Program-made: the position numbers and the translations under genes
From: Pseudomonas sp. PDM15
GTDB taxonomy: Bacteria > Pseudomonadota > Gammaproteobacteria > Pseudomonadales > Pseudomonadaceae
Length of the DNA: 64,000 nucleotides
Assembly (NCBI RefSeq): GCF_014851565.1
Contig: NZ_JACVAA010000004.1
Coordinates: 496,001 to 560,000, forward strand
Direction: 5' to 3'
Notes under the pieces: generated by a model
Seen by the model: only the letters and a program-made list of their open reading frames with translations
What the model was told of the DNA's origin: nothing
Database searches by the model: none
In this document: positions 9,266 through 19,820 of the stretch, piece after piece
Layout: every line of letters starts with the position of its first letter
Position numbering within the stretch: the stretch's first letter is position 1

Positions 9266-9748
9266 CTACTGGGGCTGGCGGCGCATGCCGATATGCGGGA
9301 TGTCATCTTCCAGGTAGGGCTCGGTCACCGCGACGAAGCCGTAGCGACCGTAGTAACCCTGCAGGTGGGCCTGGGCCGAGAGGTAGATCGGCAGCCCAGG
9401 CCAGCGTTCGAGGCAGGCCGCGACCGCGCGCTCCATCAACTGGTGGCCGAGGCCGCTGCCGCGCGCCTCCGGGGCAATCACCACGCGGCCGATCACCACG
9501 TCGCCATCCTGGGTCGACGGATCGAGCAGGCGCAGGTAGGCCACCAGTCGCTGGTCCTGCCAGGCCAGCAGATGGTGGGTGTCGGCGAGCAGGTCCTGGC
9601 CATCCACGTCCTGGTAAGGACAGTTCTGCTCGACCACGAATACGCGGGAGCGCAGCTCGAGCAGGGCGTACAGCTCGTGAGCGCTCAGCTCGGAGTGATG
9701 CTTGGTGTGCCAGTTAAGGGTCAGGGGGCGGTGCTTCCGTGTCGGCAA
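9266..9748 (-). CDS. elaA: ElaA-like GNAT acetyltransferase
   Basis: 160 residues. It follows the ElaA pattern: WHTKHHSELSAHELYALL, LRSRVFVVEQNCPYQDVDG, the acetyl-CoA loop VVIAPEARGSGLGHQLM, and HLQGYYGRYGF near the end. The substrate is unknown in the family. The open frame offers only a TTG at 9748 near the expected N-terminus, and no Shine-Dalgarno is visible. The start is therefore the weak point; an internal non-ATG start a few codons later is possible. Confidence 0.85.
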   Translation of the reverse strand: MPTRKHRPLTLNWHTKHHSELSAHELYALLELRSRVFVVEQNCPYQDVDGQDLLADTHHLLAWQDQRLVAYLRLLDPSTQDGDVVIGRVVIAPEARGSGLGHQLMERAVAACLERWPGLPIYLSAQAHLQGYYGRYGFVAVTEPYLEDDIPHIGMRRQPQ

Positions 9749-9760
9749 GAGGCGATTCTG

Positions 9761-10255
9761 TCATGGCCGGGCGCCGGCCTCGATCTTGCCGAGCAGCCAC
9801 TGCAGGCCGGCCAGGTGCTGCTGGTCGTGGCTGCACAGATAGTGCACCAGGCTGCGCAGGGTCAGCTCGCCATAACCCTCGAAGCGCGCCGGGCGGCTGA
9901 ACTGTTCGGCGCTAATCGATTCGATCAGTGCCAGGGTCTCGCGCCGGGCGCGGCGGAAGTCGGCCAGCACCGCCGAGGTATCAGCCTCGGCATAGCGGCG
10001 CTCGCGGGCCATGGCCTCGCCGTCCAGCGAGATCAGCAGCGGATTGTCTTCGTCGATTGTGCGGCGCAGGCGCAGCTGATAGCCCTCCACCTCGATATCG
10101 CGCACATGGCAGAGCTGTTCGATGGCAGTGAAGGGCTCACTCGGCACCCCTTCCCAGGACGTCGGCGCCCAGTGCCGTTGCTCGGGTGCAAAGGCGGCGA
10201 AATGGGCCTCCAACTGATCGGGGAAGGCGGCGAGGGCGCTGAGAGTGGCGAGCAT
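9761..10255 (-). CDS. DinB-family protein
   Basis: 164 residues from the ATG at 10255, chosen because GGAG lies seven bases upstream. It is an all-helical four-helix bundle with the DinB metal-site histidines: one in LCHVRDIEVEG and two in HDQQHLAGLQ (HxxxH). Members are metal-dependent enzymes or thiol transferases, many of unknown activity. The stop is 13 bases before the elaA start on the same strand, so the two are probably co-transcribed. Confidence 0.85.
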   Translation of the reverse strand: MLATLSALAAFPDQLEAHFAAFAPEQRHWAPTSWEGVPSEPFTAIEQLCHVRDIEVEGYQLRLRRTIDEDNPLLISLDGEAMARERRYAEADTSAVLADFRRARRETLALIESISAEQFSRPARFEGYGELTLRSLVHYLCSHDQQHLAGLQWLLGKIEAGARP

Positions 10256-10399
10256 GACGGTGCTCCGTGTGACTGGATCACCCATGCTGGCACGGGAAGC
10301 AGCGCTTGGCCCGGTACAGATGACGGCTAAACCTCGCTGTAGCTGCTATGGCCTGGGGTTCCAGCACCTACACTGCTTCAGGGGGCGTGGAGGTGTGCA

Positions 10400-11257
10400 T
10401 TGGGCGTCGAGGCTTCGGAATATTCGATCTACCGGCGGGTGGTGTCACAGTTGATGCAGGGCCAGGAGCAACTGCCCAGCCTGCCGGCGCTGACTCTGGA
10501 TATCCGCCGGGCATTGAGCGATGGGCAGATCAGTACCGGCGCGCTGGCCCGGCTGGTCAGCCGCGACCCGGCGTTGGCCGCGCTGCTGATGAAGCATGCC
10601 TCCTGCGCCCTGTATCGCCACCCGATGGCGCCGCGCACCCTGCAGGATGTGATCGCCCTGCTCGGCATGGGCGAGGTCGACCGCATCACCATGGTCCACA
10701 GCATCAAGAGCCTGTTCACCCTGCACAGCCCGGCGCACAAGCGCCTGTTCATGGAGGTGTGGGGGCGATTGACGCTCAAGGCCAGCACCTGCGCCATGCT
10801 GGCCCGGTTGATCGGCCATGTGGCGCCGGAGCATGCCTTGCTGGCCAGCCTGCTCAGCGAGGTGGGCACCCTGGCGGTGCTCTCGGCGTTCAAGGACGAG
10901 GTGGAGATCCCCTCCGGCGAGCTGTATTACAAGCTGTGCCGCGAGTACAGCAAGTCGCTGGGGGTGATAGTGCTGAAGAAGTGGTCGGTGGACGACGAAT
11001 ACATCGGGGTGATCCGCGCCGCCGGCAACTGGGGCGCCGCGACCAGCCGCGAGCTGGAGCTGATCGATCTGGTCAACCTGGCGCTGTTCCATGCCATCAA
11101 GGAGCGCAACGCCGACGCCGAGCTGCCGTTGCTGGTGGAGCTGGCCGCCTACCACAAGCTGCAGCCGCCGCAGAACTTCATCGGCGACAACGGCGAGCTG
11201 GAGCTGGTGCTCAATCACCGGGCGGACATTCACGCGATTGCCGAGACCCTGCGCTGA
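10400..11257 (+). CDS. HDOD-domain signalling protein
   Basis: 285 residues. The HDOD domain spans about residues 20-220, with the characteristic LPSLPALTLDIRRAL entry, SRDPALAALLMKHAS and LGMGEVDRI. The metal-binding HD residues of true HD hydrolases are absent, as is normal for HDOD proteins. These proteins act as scaffolds in regulatory pathways. The start is an unusual TTG at 10400, supported by GGAGG six bases upstream; no ATG or GTG fits the frame there. Confidence 0.85.
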   Translation: MGVEASEYSIYRRVVSQLMQGQEQLPSLPALTLDIRRALSDGQISTGALARLVSRDPALAALLMKHASCALYRHPMAPRTLQDVIALLGMGEVDRITMVHSIKSLFTLHSPAHKRLFMEVWGRLTLKASTCAMLARLIGHVAPEHALLASLLSEVGTLAVLSAFKDEVEIPSGELYYKLCREYSKSLGVIVLKKWSVDDEYIGVIRAAGNWGAATSRELELIDLVNLALFHAIKERNADAELPLLVELAAYHKLQPPQNFIGDNGELELVLNHRADIHAIAETLR

Positions 11258-11365
11258 ACCGGTGACACTGGCAGCCGCGGCCTGCGCGCCTGGCGTCCGC
11301 CGCATGCAGAGCCGGCGTTTGAGCTGCTAAGGTCTCGGCCCATCGCCCATCCACGAGAGCCCGCC

Positions 11366-12235
11366 ATGCCCGCGCCTTGCGTCCTGATTCCCCTGCCGCG
11401 CCGCGATTACGACCCCAGTGAGACTGCCCTGGCCTGGCGCCAGCTGCGTCAGGCCGGCTACCGGGTGTGTTTCGCCACCCCGGACGGCCAGCCGGCCGAG
11501 CCGGACCCGCAGATGATCAGCGGCGAGGGCCTGGACGTCTGGGGCCTGATCCCCGGCCTGCGCCGGTTCAAGCTGCTCGGCCTGCTGCTGCGCGCCAATG
11601 GCGCGGCGCGCCTGGCCTGCGCCGAGATGCTGCAGGACCCCGACTACCGGCAGCCGCTGCGCCACGAGCGCCTGCGCGTGGAGGACTTCGCCGGCCTGAT
11701 GCTGCCTGGCGGGCACTGGGCCCGGGGCATGCGCGAGTACCTGGAGAGCGAGACGCTGCAGGCCTTCGTCGCGGCTTTCTTCGCCGCCGACAAGCCGGTC
11801 GCGGCGGTCTGCCATGGGGTGCTGCTGGCGGCGCGCAGCAAGGGCGCTGATGGCCGCTCGGTGCTGCACGGGCGCAAGACCACCGGGCTGACCTGGAAGA
11901 TGGAGAAGACCGCCTGGGACCTGACCCGCTTCTACGGCCGCTGGTGGGAGCGCGACTACTACCGCACTTACTCCGAGGCGGTGGGCGAGCCGGCCGGGCA
12001 CATGAGCGTGCAGGGCGAAGTGGGGCGGGTGCTGGCCAGCCCGGATGACTTCCTCGACGTGGCCAGGGGCGCGCCCGACTTCTGGCGCAAGACCAGCGGC
12101 CTGCACCGCGACACGCCGAGCGATAGCCGCCCGGCCTGGGTGGTGCGCGACGGCAACTATGTGTCCGGGCGCTGGCCGGGCGATATGCACGAGCTGATGC
12201 GGCGTTTTATCGAGTTGCTGCCGGCTGTTGCGTAG
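11366..12235 (+). CDS. DJ-1/PfpI-superfamily protein (class I amidotransferase-like)
   Basis: 289 residues. The nucleophile elbow AAVCHGVLLAA has C149 followed by H150, as in Hsp31/PfpI-like proteins. Upstream are MLPGGHWARGM, the oxyanion/glutamate region, and a long insertion around residues 50-100. Possible activities are glyoxalase, deglycase, chaperone or peptidase. The sequence does not decide between them. It is soluble with no signal peptide. Confidence 0.82.
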   Translation: MPAPCVLIPLPRRDYDPSETALAWRQLRQAGYRVCFATPDGQPAEPDPQMISGEGLDVWGLIPGLRRFKLLGLLLRANGAARLACAEMLQDPDYRQPLRHERLRVEDFAGLMLPGGHWARGMREYLESETLQAFVAAFFAADKPVAAVCHGVLLAARSKGADGRSVLHGRKTTGLTWKMEKTAWDLTRFYGRWWERDYYRTYSEAVGEPAGHMSVQGEVGRVLASPDDFLDVARGAPDFWRKTSGLHRDTPSDSRPAWVVRDGNYVSGRWPGDMHELMRRFIELLPAVA

Positions 12236-12313
12236 CAGGGGAGCATCTGTGATGCGAGGAGATAATCGGGTTGGTGCGCTTTGGTAGTGCTTTCTTTAGT
12301 GCTGAGCCGGAGC

Positions 12314-12349
12314 TCCCTCACCCCAGCCCTCTCCCGGAGGGAGAGGGAG
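12314..12349. repeat. Palindromic repeat, type CTCTCCC-GGAGGGAGAG
   Basis: The sequence reads CCCTCACCCCAGCCCTCTCC followed by CGGAGGGAGAGGG. CCCTCTCCC pairs with GGGAGAGGG. This is a common dispersed hairpin in Pseudomonas intergenic DNA. It lies in the 311-base gap between the DJ-1 and flavoprotein genes, which are convergent, so it may act as a terminator. Confidence 0.65.
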
Positions 12350-12359
12350 TCTGTGCGGC

Positions 12360-12411
12360 GTAGCCCGGATGCAATCCGGGAAACACCATCCCCTGATTGC
12401 ATCCGGGCTAC
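12360..12411. repeat. REP-like inverted pair, type GTAGCCCGGATGCAATCCGGG
   Basis: A copy of GTAGCCCGGATGCAAT is followed after a short spacer by its inverted copy ATTGCATCCGGGCTAC. Each copy also forms a small hairpin (CCCGGAT/ATCCGGG). This matches the known layout of Pseudomonas REP doublets spread by RayT-type transposases. No RayT gene is in the window. Confidence 0.75.
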
Positions 12412-12417
12412 CTGCTT

Positions 12418-12484
12418 GTAGGAGCGAGCTCTGCTCGCGAGGCTCTTTGCTGTGGCCCCGTTCGCGAGCAGAGCTCGCTCCTAC
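12418..12484. repeat. REP-like inverted pair, type GTAGGAGCGAGCTCTGCTCGCGA
   Basis: A 23-base arm at 12418-12440 has a perfect inverted copy at 12462-12484, separated by 21 bases. Each arm contains AGCGAGC/GCTCGC self-complementarity. It is a typical Pseudomonas REPIN-like doublet. It directly follows a different REP family, so three repeat types sit within 171 bases. Confidence 0.8.
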
Positions 12485-12546
12485 GCTATGGCCAGCGGCT
12501 ATAGGGAAGTCACCGACCCAGGGCGGCCGTGGTAAGGATTCAAGAC

Positions 12547-13731
12547 TCAGACAAACTGCGCGGCAGCGTGGGCCGAGGCCCAGGCCCACTGGAAGTTGAA
12601 GCCTCCCAGGTGGCCGGTGACGTCCAGCACCTCGCCGATGAAATACAGCCCCGGCGACTTCTGCGATTCCATGGTCTTCGACGACACCTCGCGGGTGTCG
12701 ATGCCGCCCAGGGTCACCTCGGCGGTGCGGTAGCCCTCGGTGCCGGCCGGCACCAGGGTCCACTCGGCCAGCTTGGCCGCCACCGCCTCCAGCTCCGCCG
12801 GCGTGTACTGCTTGAGCGGCTTGCTGACGAACCACTGCTCGGCCAGTAGGCCGGCCATCTTCTTGGTGAACAGTTCGGCCAGCAGGGTCTTCAGCTCGCT
12901 GTTCGGCCGCTCGCGCTGCTGCGCCGCCAGCCACTCGGGCAGGTCGATGTGCGGCAGCAGGTTGATGCTGATGGCGTCGCCCGGCTGCCAGTAGGAGGAG
13001 ATCTGCAGGATCGCCGGGCCACTCAGGCCGCGGTGGGTGAACAGGATGTTCTCCTTGAAGCTCTGGCCGTTGCAGCTGACCACGCAATCCTCCACCGAGG
13101 TGCCGGACAGCTCGGTGCACAGGGCCTTTAGCTGTGGCTCGGTGATGGTGAAGGGCACCAGACCGGCGCGGGTCGGCAGCAGCGTATGGCCGAACTGCTT
13201 GGCCACCTGGTAGCCGAAGCCGGTGGCGCCTAGGGTGGGGATGGACAGGCCGCCGGTGGCGATCACCAGCGACTCGCAGGAAAACTGGCCGGCGCTGCTG
13301 TGCAGGGTGTAGCCGGTATCAGTCTTGCCAATGGTCTCGACCGAGGTGTCCAGGCGCAGGTCGACGCCGTGCTCGTCGCATTCGCTCAGCAGCATGCTGA
13401 GGATATCGCTGGCCTTGCGGTCGCAGAACAGTTGGCCGAGCTTCTTCTCGTGGTAGGGCACGTCGTGCTTGACCACCAGTTCGACGAAGTCCCACTGGGT
13501 ATAGCGGGCCAGCGCCGATTTGCAGAAGTGCGGATTCTGCGAGAGGAAGTTGGCCGGCTCGCAGTACATGTTGGTGAAGTTGCAGCGGCCGCCGCCGGAC
13601 ATGAGGATCTTCTTGCCCGGCTTGTTGGCGTGGTCCAGCAGCAGGACCTGGCGCCCGCGTGCGGCGGCTTGCGCTGCGCACATCAGGCCGGCGGCACCGG
13701 CGCCGATGATGATGACCGGGAAGAAAGACAC
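12547..13731 (-). CDS. HI0933/YhiN-family flavoprotein (FAD-dependent oxidoreductase)
   Basis: 394 residues. The Rossmann FAD site VIIIGAGAAGLMCAAQAAA is at the N-terminus, followed by the family signature KPGKKILMSGGGRCNFTN. Near the C-terminus GGIDTREVSSKTMESQ, GLYFIGEVLD and GHLGGFNFQWAW complete the FAD site. The start is GTG at 13731, with GAGG seven bases upstream; an ATG at 13764 has no ribosome site. Family members bind FAD, and their reaction is largely unknown. Confidence 0.9.
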   Translation of the reverse strand: MSFFPVIIIGAGAAGLMCAAQAAARGRQVLLLDHANKPGKKILMSGGGRCNFTNMYCEPANFLSQNPHFCKSALARYTQWDFVELVVKHDVPYHEKKLGQLFCDRKASDILSMLLSECDEHGVDLRLDTSVETIGKTDTGYTLHSSAGQFSCESLVIATGGLSIPTLGATGFGYQVAKQFGHTLLPTRAGLVPFTITEPQLKALCTELSGTSVEDCVVSCNGQSFKENILFTHRGLSGPAILQISSYWQPGDAISINLLPHIDLPEWLAAQQRERPNSELKTLLAELFTKKMAGLLAEQWFVSKPLKQYTPAELEAVAAKLAEWTLVPAGTEGYRTAEVTLGGIDTREVSSKTMESQKSPGLYFIGEVLDVTGHLGGFNFQWAWASAHAAAQFV

Positions 13732-13805
13732 GGCTGAACCTCGATGAGTCGCGAAGCCGCGCATTCTAGCGGAAAGGCGTGGCGAATCCGCGGGCGGTCA
13801 TCGGC

Positions 13806-13829
13806 CCGCAGGCGCCGGGGCGCCTGCGG
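13806..13829 (-). terminator. GC-rich perfect stem-loop
   Basis: CCGCAGGCGCC pairs with GGCGCCTGCGG with a two-base loop, just downstream of the small zinc-ribbon gene. There is no T-tract, so it may be a terminator of weak design or an RNA-stabilising hairpin. Confidence 0.4.
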
Positions 13830-13837
13830 AGGCAGGC

Positions 13838-14029
13838 TCAGCGCCCGCTGTTGTGGTTGTTGCCCTTGGGTTGCTTGCTGTGGGTCTCGCCACCGAAGCT
13901 CTGGTTGCGGTCCTCGCCGCGCTTGCGGTTGGTGTTCTTGCTCTGGTCCTTGCAGTTGCTGCAGTACTCGGCCGATTCGGCTGGAGCGCTCTTGGCCAGC
14001 TGGGAGCCGCATTGCGGGCAGCGTTTCAT
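13838..14029 (-). CDS. Small zinc-ribbon protein, unknown function
   Basis: 63 residues with two Cys pairs, CPQCG near the N-terminus and CSNC about 18 residues later, consistent with a zinc ribbon. The C-terminal half is very polar and rich in Asn, Lys, Arg and Gly, with low complexity (KQPKGNNHNSGR). The start is supported by GAGGTGAT just upstream. It lies downstream of yccS on the same strand, about 90 bases away when read in transcription order. Confidence 0.7.
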   Translation of the reverse strand: MKRCPQCGSQLAKSAPAESAEYCSNCKDQSKNTNRKRGEDRNQSFGGETHSKQPKGNNHNSGR

Positions 14030-14120
14030 GGCATCACCTCATCACTGAACGGCCCCGGAATGGGGCCGGCAGGGCGATGGTCGGCGGCTGCAGCGCGGCG
14101 ACGCAGAGGGAAGTGCCTCC

Positions 14121-16313
14121 TCAGGCGGCCTTGGCCCGGGCGATTTCGGCCGGGCCCTTCTGCAGATGCGCGACCAGGGTGCGCAGCGGCGCCAGCTGAC
14201 GGCAGATCAGGCCGAGCTGCACCTGCACCAGGCGGTGGCCCTCGTCCATTTCTTCCGGCAGCTGTTCCAGCTCCTCGGCCAGGGCCTGGTCAGCCTCGTC
14301 ATACACGGCTATTGGAGTGCCCGTCTGCAGGCCCGTGGCGATGGCGTCGAGGCTCTGGCTGATATGTGCCACGGCGCGGTCGTGCAGGGCGTCGCTGGCA
14401 TCGTCGGCCAGGCTCGCGCGGTGTGCGCCTAGGGCCGAGAGGTAGCTGAGCAGGGTGTGCGACAGCACCAGGAAGCGGAAGCCGGTCTCGGCATCCTTCC
14501 GGAAGTGGCCGGGCTCCAGCAGCATGTTGGACAGGGTGGTGGAGAGCGCTGCGTCGGCGTTGTGCGCGTTGCGCCGGGCCAGGCGGTAGCTCAGGTCGTC
14601 GCGGGCACCGGACTCGTACTGCTGCATGATCTGCAGCAGGTAGCGGCTGTTGCTGCTCAGGGTGCTGGCGAGTACCTGGTTGAGCTTGCGCCCCTGCCAG
14701 TCCGGCAGGATGAAAAACACCGCGAGGCCGGCGATCACCGTGCCCAGCACCGTATCCACCAGACGCGGCCAGAGCAGGGTGTAGGCGTCGCTGATCTGGT
14801 TGAAGCACAGCACCACCACCAGGGTCATGGCGGTGGTGGCCAGGGTGTAGCGGTCGACCCGGTTGGTGAAGAAGATGACTCCGGCGGCCACGGCGATCAG
14901 CGATTGCAGTAGCGGATCGGGGAACAGGCGGATCAGCGCCCAGCCCAGCACCAGGCCGATCAGCGTGCCGCTGACCCGCTGCACCAGGCGCAGGCGGGTG
15001 GCGCCATAGCTGGGGCGGCAGACGAACAGGGTGGTGAGCAGGATCCAGTAGCCCTGCTGCGGGTGGATCCAGTGCAGCAGGCCATAGCCGGCGAGCAGCG
15101 CGGCGGACAGGCGCAGGGCGTGGCGGAACACCAGGCTGGTGGGGGTGAAGTGCTGGCGCAGGCGCTCGAACGCTTCCTTGAGGGTCTGCGGCGAGCGATC
15201 CAGCAGGCTGCTGTCCTGCTCGTCGGCCAGGGCGTCCGGGTTGCTGGCGCTGGACAGCTTGCGCTCCAGGCTGGCGAGGTTGTCGGCCAGGGCACCGAGC
15301 GAGCGCAGCAGGCGGCGCCAGGCCGGGTTGTGCTGCTCGCGCAGGAAGGTCATGGAGGCATCGAGGTCGGCCATGGCTTGGCTGTTGTCGTTGTAGTCGA
15401 ACGGCTGGCGCAGGCGGATGGCCCGGCCCAATGCCTGGCAGGCCTTGCCCTGCTGGCTGAGCAGGCGGCCGCAGCGGAACATCACGTCGCTGTGGAAAAA
15501 GGCTTCGGCCAGGGCGTTGTACGGGTAGTGCGAGGAGCTGGCGCGCTCATGGATGTCCTGGGCGATGAAGTACAGCTTGAGATAGCGGTTGGTCTTCTGC
15601 CCGCTGCGCTTGCGACTCATGCGGTTGAGGATGATGTCCTTGGCCAGGTTAAGCGCCGTCACCACCCGGCCGTTCTGTCGCGCCAGTTCCAGGCGCCGCG
15701 CCTCGATATCCAGCTGCCGGATCGGCTCGAACAGCGAGGCCTTCAGGCGCAGGTAGGCGCCCAGCTCCTCGAACACCCGCGCCAGCGCCTGCTGCACCGG
15801 TTGCTGGCTGAACAGTGCGCTCCAGATGATGCCGAGCAGGCCGTACCAGGCCGCGCCGGCGATCAGCAGCAGCGGCTCCTGCCAGAAGATGCCAGCCTGG
15901 CCGCCGCGATGCTCCAGGCCGATGGCCGTGTAGATCGCCAGGATCAGGGTGGCCTGGGCCACCGCTGCGTACCGTTCGCCGATGCCGCCGAGCAGGGTCA
16001 TGGCGAAGGCCGCCAGGGCCAGGCCGGCGCCGAATAGCCAGGGCATGGGGAACAGCAGCTGTACGGCGCTGGCGGTAGTGCCGAAGCACGCCAGCGTCAC
16101 TAGCAGTGCCTGGCTGCGACCGCGCCAGTGGTCGTCGTTCTCCGCCAGGGCGCTGGCGATGCAGCCGAGGAACAGCGGGATGACCAGGGCGATCCGTTCC
16201 AGGTACCAGCACAGGGCCATGGCGCCGGCCAGGGCGATGAATACCCGCACACCGTAGGTGAATTTTTCGCGCGCCCAGAGGTTGCGCAGAGTGTGCTTGA
16301 GCGATGAGGGCAT
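14121..16313 (-). CDS. yccS: YccS/FUSC-family inner-membrane protein
   Basis: 730 residues. Two clusters of about five or six membrane helices (residues ~20-160 and ~395-520) flank a cytoplasmic helical domain, and a second cytoplasmic domain follows. This is the YccS/YhfK architecture related to aromatic-acid efflux (AaeB/FUSC). Segments such as AENDDHWRGRSQALL, RKRSGQKTNRYLKLYFIAQD and FFTNRVDRYTLATTAMTL fit YccS. The substrate is unknown. No clear Shine-Dalgarno precedes the ATG at 16313. Confidence 0.9.
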   Translation of the reverse strand: MPSSLKHTLRNLWAREKFTYGVRVFIALAGAMALCWYLERIALVIPLFLGCIASALAENDDHWRGRSQALLVTLACFGTTASAVQLLFPMPWLFGAGLALAAFAMTLLGGIGERYAAVAQATLILAIYTAIGLEHRGGQAGIFWQEPLLLIAGAAWYGLLGIIWSALFSQQPVQQALARVFEELGAYLRLKASLFEPIRQLDIEARRLELARQNGRVVTALNLAKDIILNRMSRKRSGQKTNRYLKLYFIAQDIHERASSSHYPYNALAEAFFHSDVMFRCGRLLSQQGKACQALGRAIRLRQPFDYNDNSQAMADLDASMTFLREQHNPAWRRLLRSLGALADNLASLERKLSSASNPDALADEQDSSLLDRSPQTLKEAFERLRQHFTPTSLVFRHALRLSAALLAGYGLLHWIHPQQGYWILLTTLFVCRPSYGATRLRLVQRVSGTLIGLVLGWALIRLFPDPLLQSLIAVAAGVIFFTNRVDRYTLATTAMTLVVVLCFNQISDAYTLLWPRLVDTVLGTVIAGLAVFFILPDWQGRKLNQVLASTLSSNSRYLLQIMQQYESGARDDLSYRLARRNAHNADAALSTTLSNMLLEPGHFRKDAETGFRFLVLSHTLLSYLSALGAHRASLADDASDALHDRAVAHISQSLDAIATGLQTGTPIAVYDEADQALAEELEQLPEEMDEGHRLVQVQLGLICRQLAPLRTLVAHLQKGPAEIARAKAA

Positions 16314-16431
16314 GGGCGAACGGCTACCCGCCGGGAAATGGGTTGGTGTGCCGAGAAGACGGCATCAGGTGCTGGCGAGGCACCATTTTATTGACCTTTC
16401 GTTCAGAGGATAGCCCGCGCTGCGCAGCAAC

Positions 16432-16454
16432 GAAAACGGGCCCCGTGGGCCCGT
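16432..16454 (-). terminator. Rho-independent terminator of ntrBC
   Basis: On the minus strand an 8-bp stem ACGGGCCC/GGGCCCGT is followed by TTTT, 22 bases after the ntrC stop. It separates ntrC from yccS. Confidence 0.7.
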
Positions 16455-16475
16455 CTGGTTCAGCGCTGTCTGCGA

Positions 16476-17905
<1,430 letters not shown>

Positions 17906-17909
<4 letters not shown>

Positions 17910-18988
17910 GACGGTGTGGCTCCTTGGTCCAGGGGCAGGAAGATCGAGAACACGGTGTGGCCGGGGTGGCTCTCGCATTCGATCAGGCCCTGGTGCTGAC
18001 TGATGATGTTCTGGGTGATGGCCAGGCCCAGGCCGGTGCCGTCGGGGCGGCCGCTGACCATGGGGTAGAAGATGGTTTCCTGCAGCTCCGGCGGGATGCC
18101 CGGGCCGTTGTCGATGATCTCCATCTTCACCACCAGGCGATGGCGGGTATGGCCGATGGTGAACTGGCGCAGGGTGCGGGTGCGCAGGCTGATGCGGCCC
18201 AGGCGCAGATCGCTCTGGCTGGACAGCGCCTGCAGGGCGTTGCGCACGATGTTGAGTACGGCCTGGATCAACTGCTCGCGGTCGATCAGCAGGTCGGGGA
18301 TGCTCGGGTCGTAGTCGCGCACCAGGGTGATGCTGCCTTGGGATTCCGCCTCGACCAGGCTGCCGACGCGCTCCAGTACTTCGTGGATGTTGGTCATCGC
18401 CAGCGACGGCAGCTTGTTCGAGCCGAGCATGCGGTCGACCAGGTTACGCAGGCGGTCGGCCTCCTCGATGATCACGTTGGTGTAATCCTTGAGGCTCTCT
18501 TCCGGCAGCTCGCGGGCCAGCAGCTGGGCCGCGCCGCGGATGCCGCCGAGGGGATTCTTGATCTCGTGGGCCAGGCCGCGTACCAGCAGCTTGGTGGTTT
18601 CCTGCTTGGACAGCTGCGCCTCTTCCTTGGTGATGCGCAGCAGGCGGTCGCGCGGATGCACTTCGAGCAGTAGCAGGGTCTGGCTGCGGTTGAGAATCGG
18701 CGTTACCGCGTAGTCGACGGTGATGGTCTGGCCGGCCAGCGAGGTCAGCATCGCCTCGCGCTTGGTGAAGGGGTGCGCATGCTCGACCGCCTGGCGCAGC
18801 GAGCTGAGCGCCTCCGGCGACTCGGTGAACAGTTCACTGATGAACTGGCCGTGGCTGCGCTGGCCGCTGACCGCCAGCAACATCTCGGCGGCCGGGTTCA
18901 TGTACTCCAGGCGCAGCTCGGCGTTGAGCAGGATGGTCGCGGTGGTCAGGTTGTCCAGCAGTAGGCGGTGCAGCGCGTCGTTGATCAT
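17906..18988 (-). CDS. ntrB: Nitrogen sensor kinase NtrB
   Basis: 360 residues. An N-terminal PAS domain (INDALHRLLLDNLTTATILL, EYMNPAAEMLL) is followed by the H-box LVRGLAHEIKNPLGG with phospho-acceptor H141. The ATPase boxes include NALQAL, DNGPGIP and GTGLGLA. It is cytosolic with no membrane segments and, in the known pathway, is controlled by PII protein and phosphorylates NtrC. The ATG at 18988 gives the family length; the frame extends further upstream to 19261 but that part is not family-like. Confidence 0.96.
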
Positions 18989-19178
18989 GGCAGGTCTGGG
19001 TCCCGGCGATGGGCTGGAAAATGCAAAAAGCAAACCAAAGCCCTGAAAAGACGCGTATCTCTGCCAGCAACCGCCCTTCAGGCTGCGTTTCGGCGCAGCC
19101 GGCGCGGTCGTCGATGAACCAAAACGGGGAGAGTATAGAAGTTGGTGCGGTTGCGTGCACCGATTTGGTGCGAATCGA

Positions 19179-19808
19179 TTAGTCGACGAAGGGGAGGATG
19201 CTAATGATGCCCTTGTCCGGCTCCTTCGGCTTGTCCTCGATCGGGCACTCTGGGCGTACACCCCAATCCTTTTTCTTGCAGGGGTTGGCTCTGCGCTTCT
19301 CCGCCAGAGATATGCGCTTCATGTGGAAGGGTTGACTGGGGGTGCGCTCGACGATGCGGCCATGGGCGTCGACTATCTCCACCGAAATCTGGTGGGTACC
19401 GCGGTCGACGTTCTCCAAGGGGAACACAGGGCTGCGTCCTGCTTCGCTGGCAGGTTTTCCATCCATGATCAGGCGGAAGTTGTGACCGGCATGCAGGCCG
19501 GGCTCGACGGTAGCGCTGACGATCAGGTTGCCGGTCATCTCGCGAATGGTCGCGTCCGGCTCGGGTACCAGAATGCGCAGTACCTGGTAGCTCGGTTCCT
19601 TGGGCAGCGCTTCGGGTGAAGTCGGTGGCGGTGGGACTTCGGTTGGGTGCATTGCGTTGGATGGGGCGAGCTCGATTTTCTCGGCATTGTCCGACTGTGG
19701 CTGATCGGTGAAGACACGATTACCGTCGGCGTCGATATAGGTATAGACCCCGGCGTGGGCGTTGAGACAGGCAAGGCCGAGTGCCAGGCATAACAGCAGA
19801 CGATTCAT
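19179..19808 (-). CDS. DUF4124 exported protein (first of a tandem pair)
   Basis: 209 residues with a signal peptide ending at NAHA (residues 1-19). DUF4124 follows at once (GVYTYIDADGNRVFTDQPQ), then a Pro-rich linker. A beta-sandwich-like domain (VSATVEPGLHAGHNFRLIMDG, PLENVDRGTHQISVEIVD) ends the recognisable part. The last ~35 residues are Lys/Cys-rich and different from its neighbour. It is periplasmic with unknown function. It is clearly related to the gene at 19821-20381 (VDRGxHxxxVEI shared) and lies 12 bases downstream of it. Confidence 0.8.
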   Translation of the reverse strand: MNRLLLCLALGLACLNAHAGVYTYIDADGNRVFTDQPQSDNAEKIELAPSNAMHPTEVPPPPTSPEALPKEPSYQVLRILVPEPDATIREMTGNLIVSATVEPGLHAGHNFRLIMDGKPASEAGRSPVFPLENVDRGTHQISVEIVDAHGRIVERTPSQPFHMKRISLAEKRRANPCKKKDWGVRPECPIEDKPKEPDKGIISILPFVD

Positions 19809-19820
19809 GAAGGCCTTCGA

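Noticed and set aside
7724..10330. 868-codon plus-strand open frame
   Set aside because: It runs antisense to five well-supported genes and is low-complexity in Gln, Arg and Gly.
12314..12484. CRISPR array
   Set aside because: The repeats are inverted pairs of three different sequences, not direct repeats with spacers.
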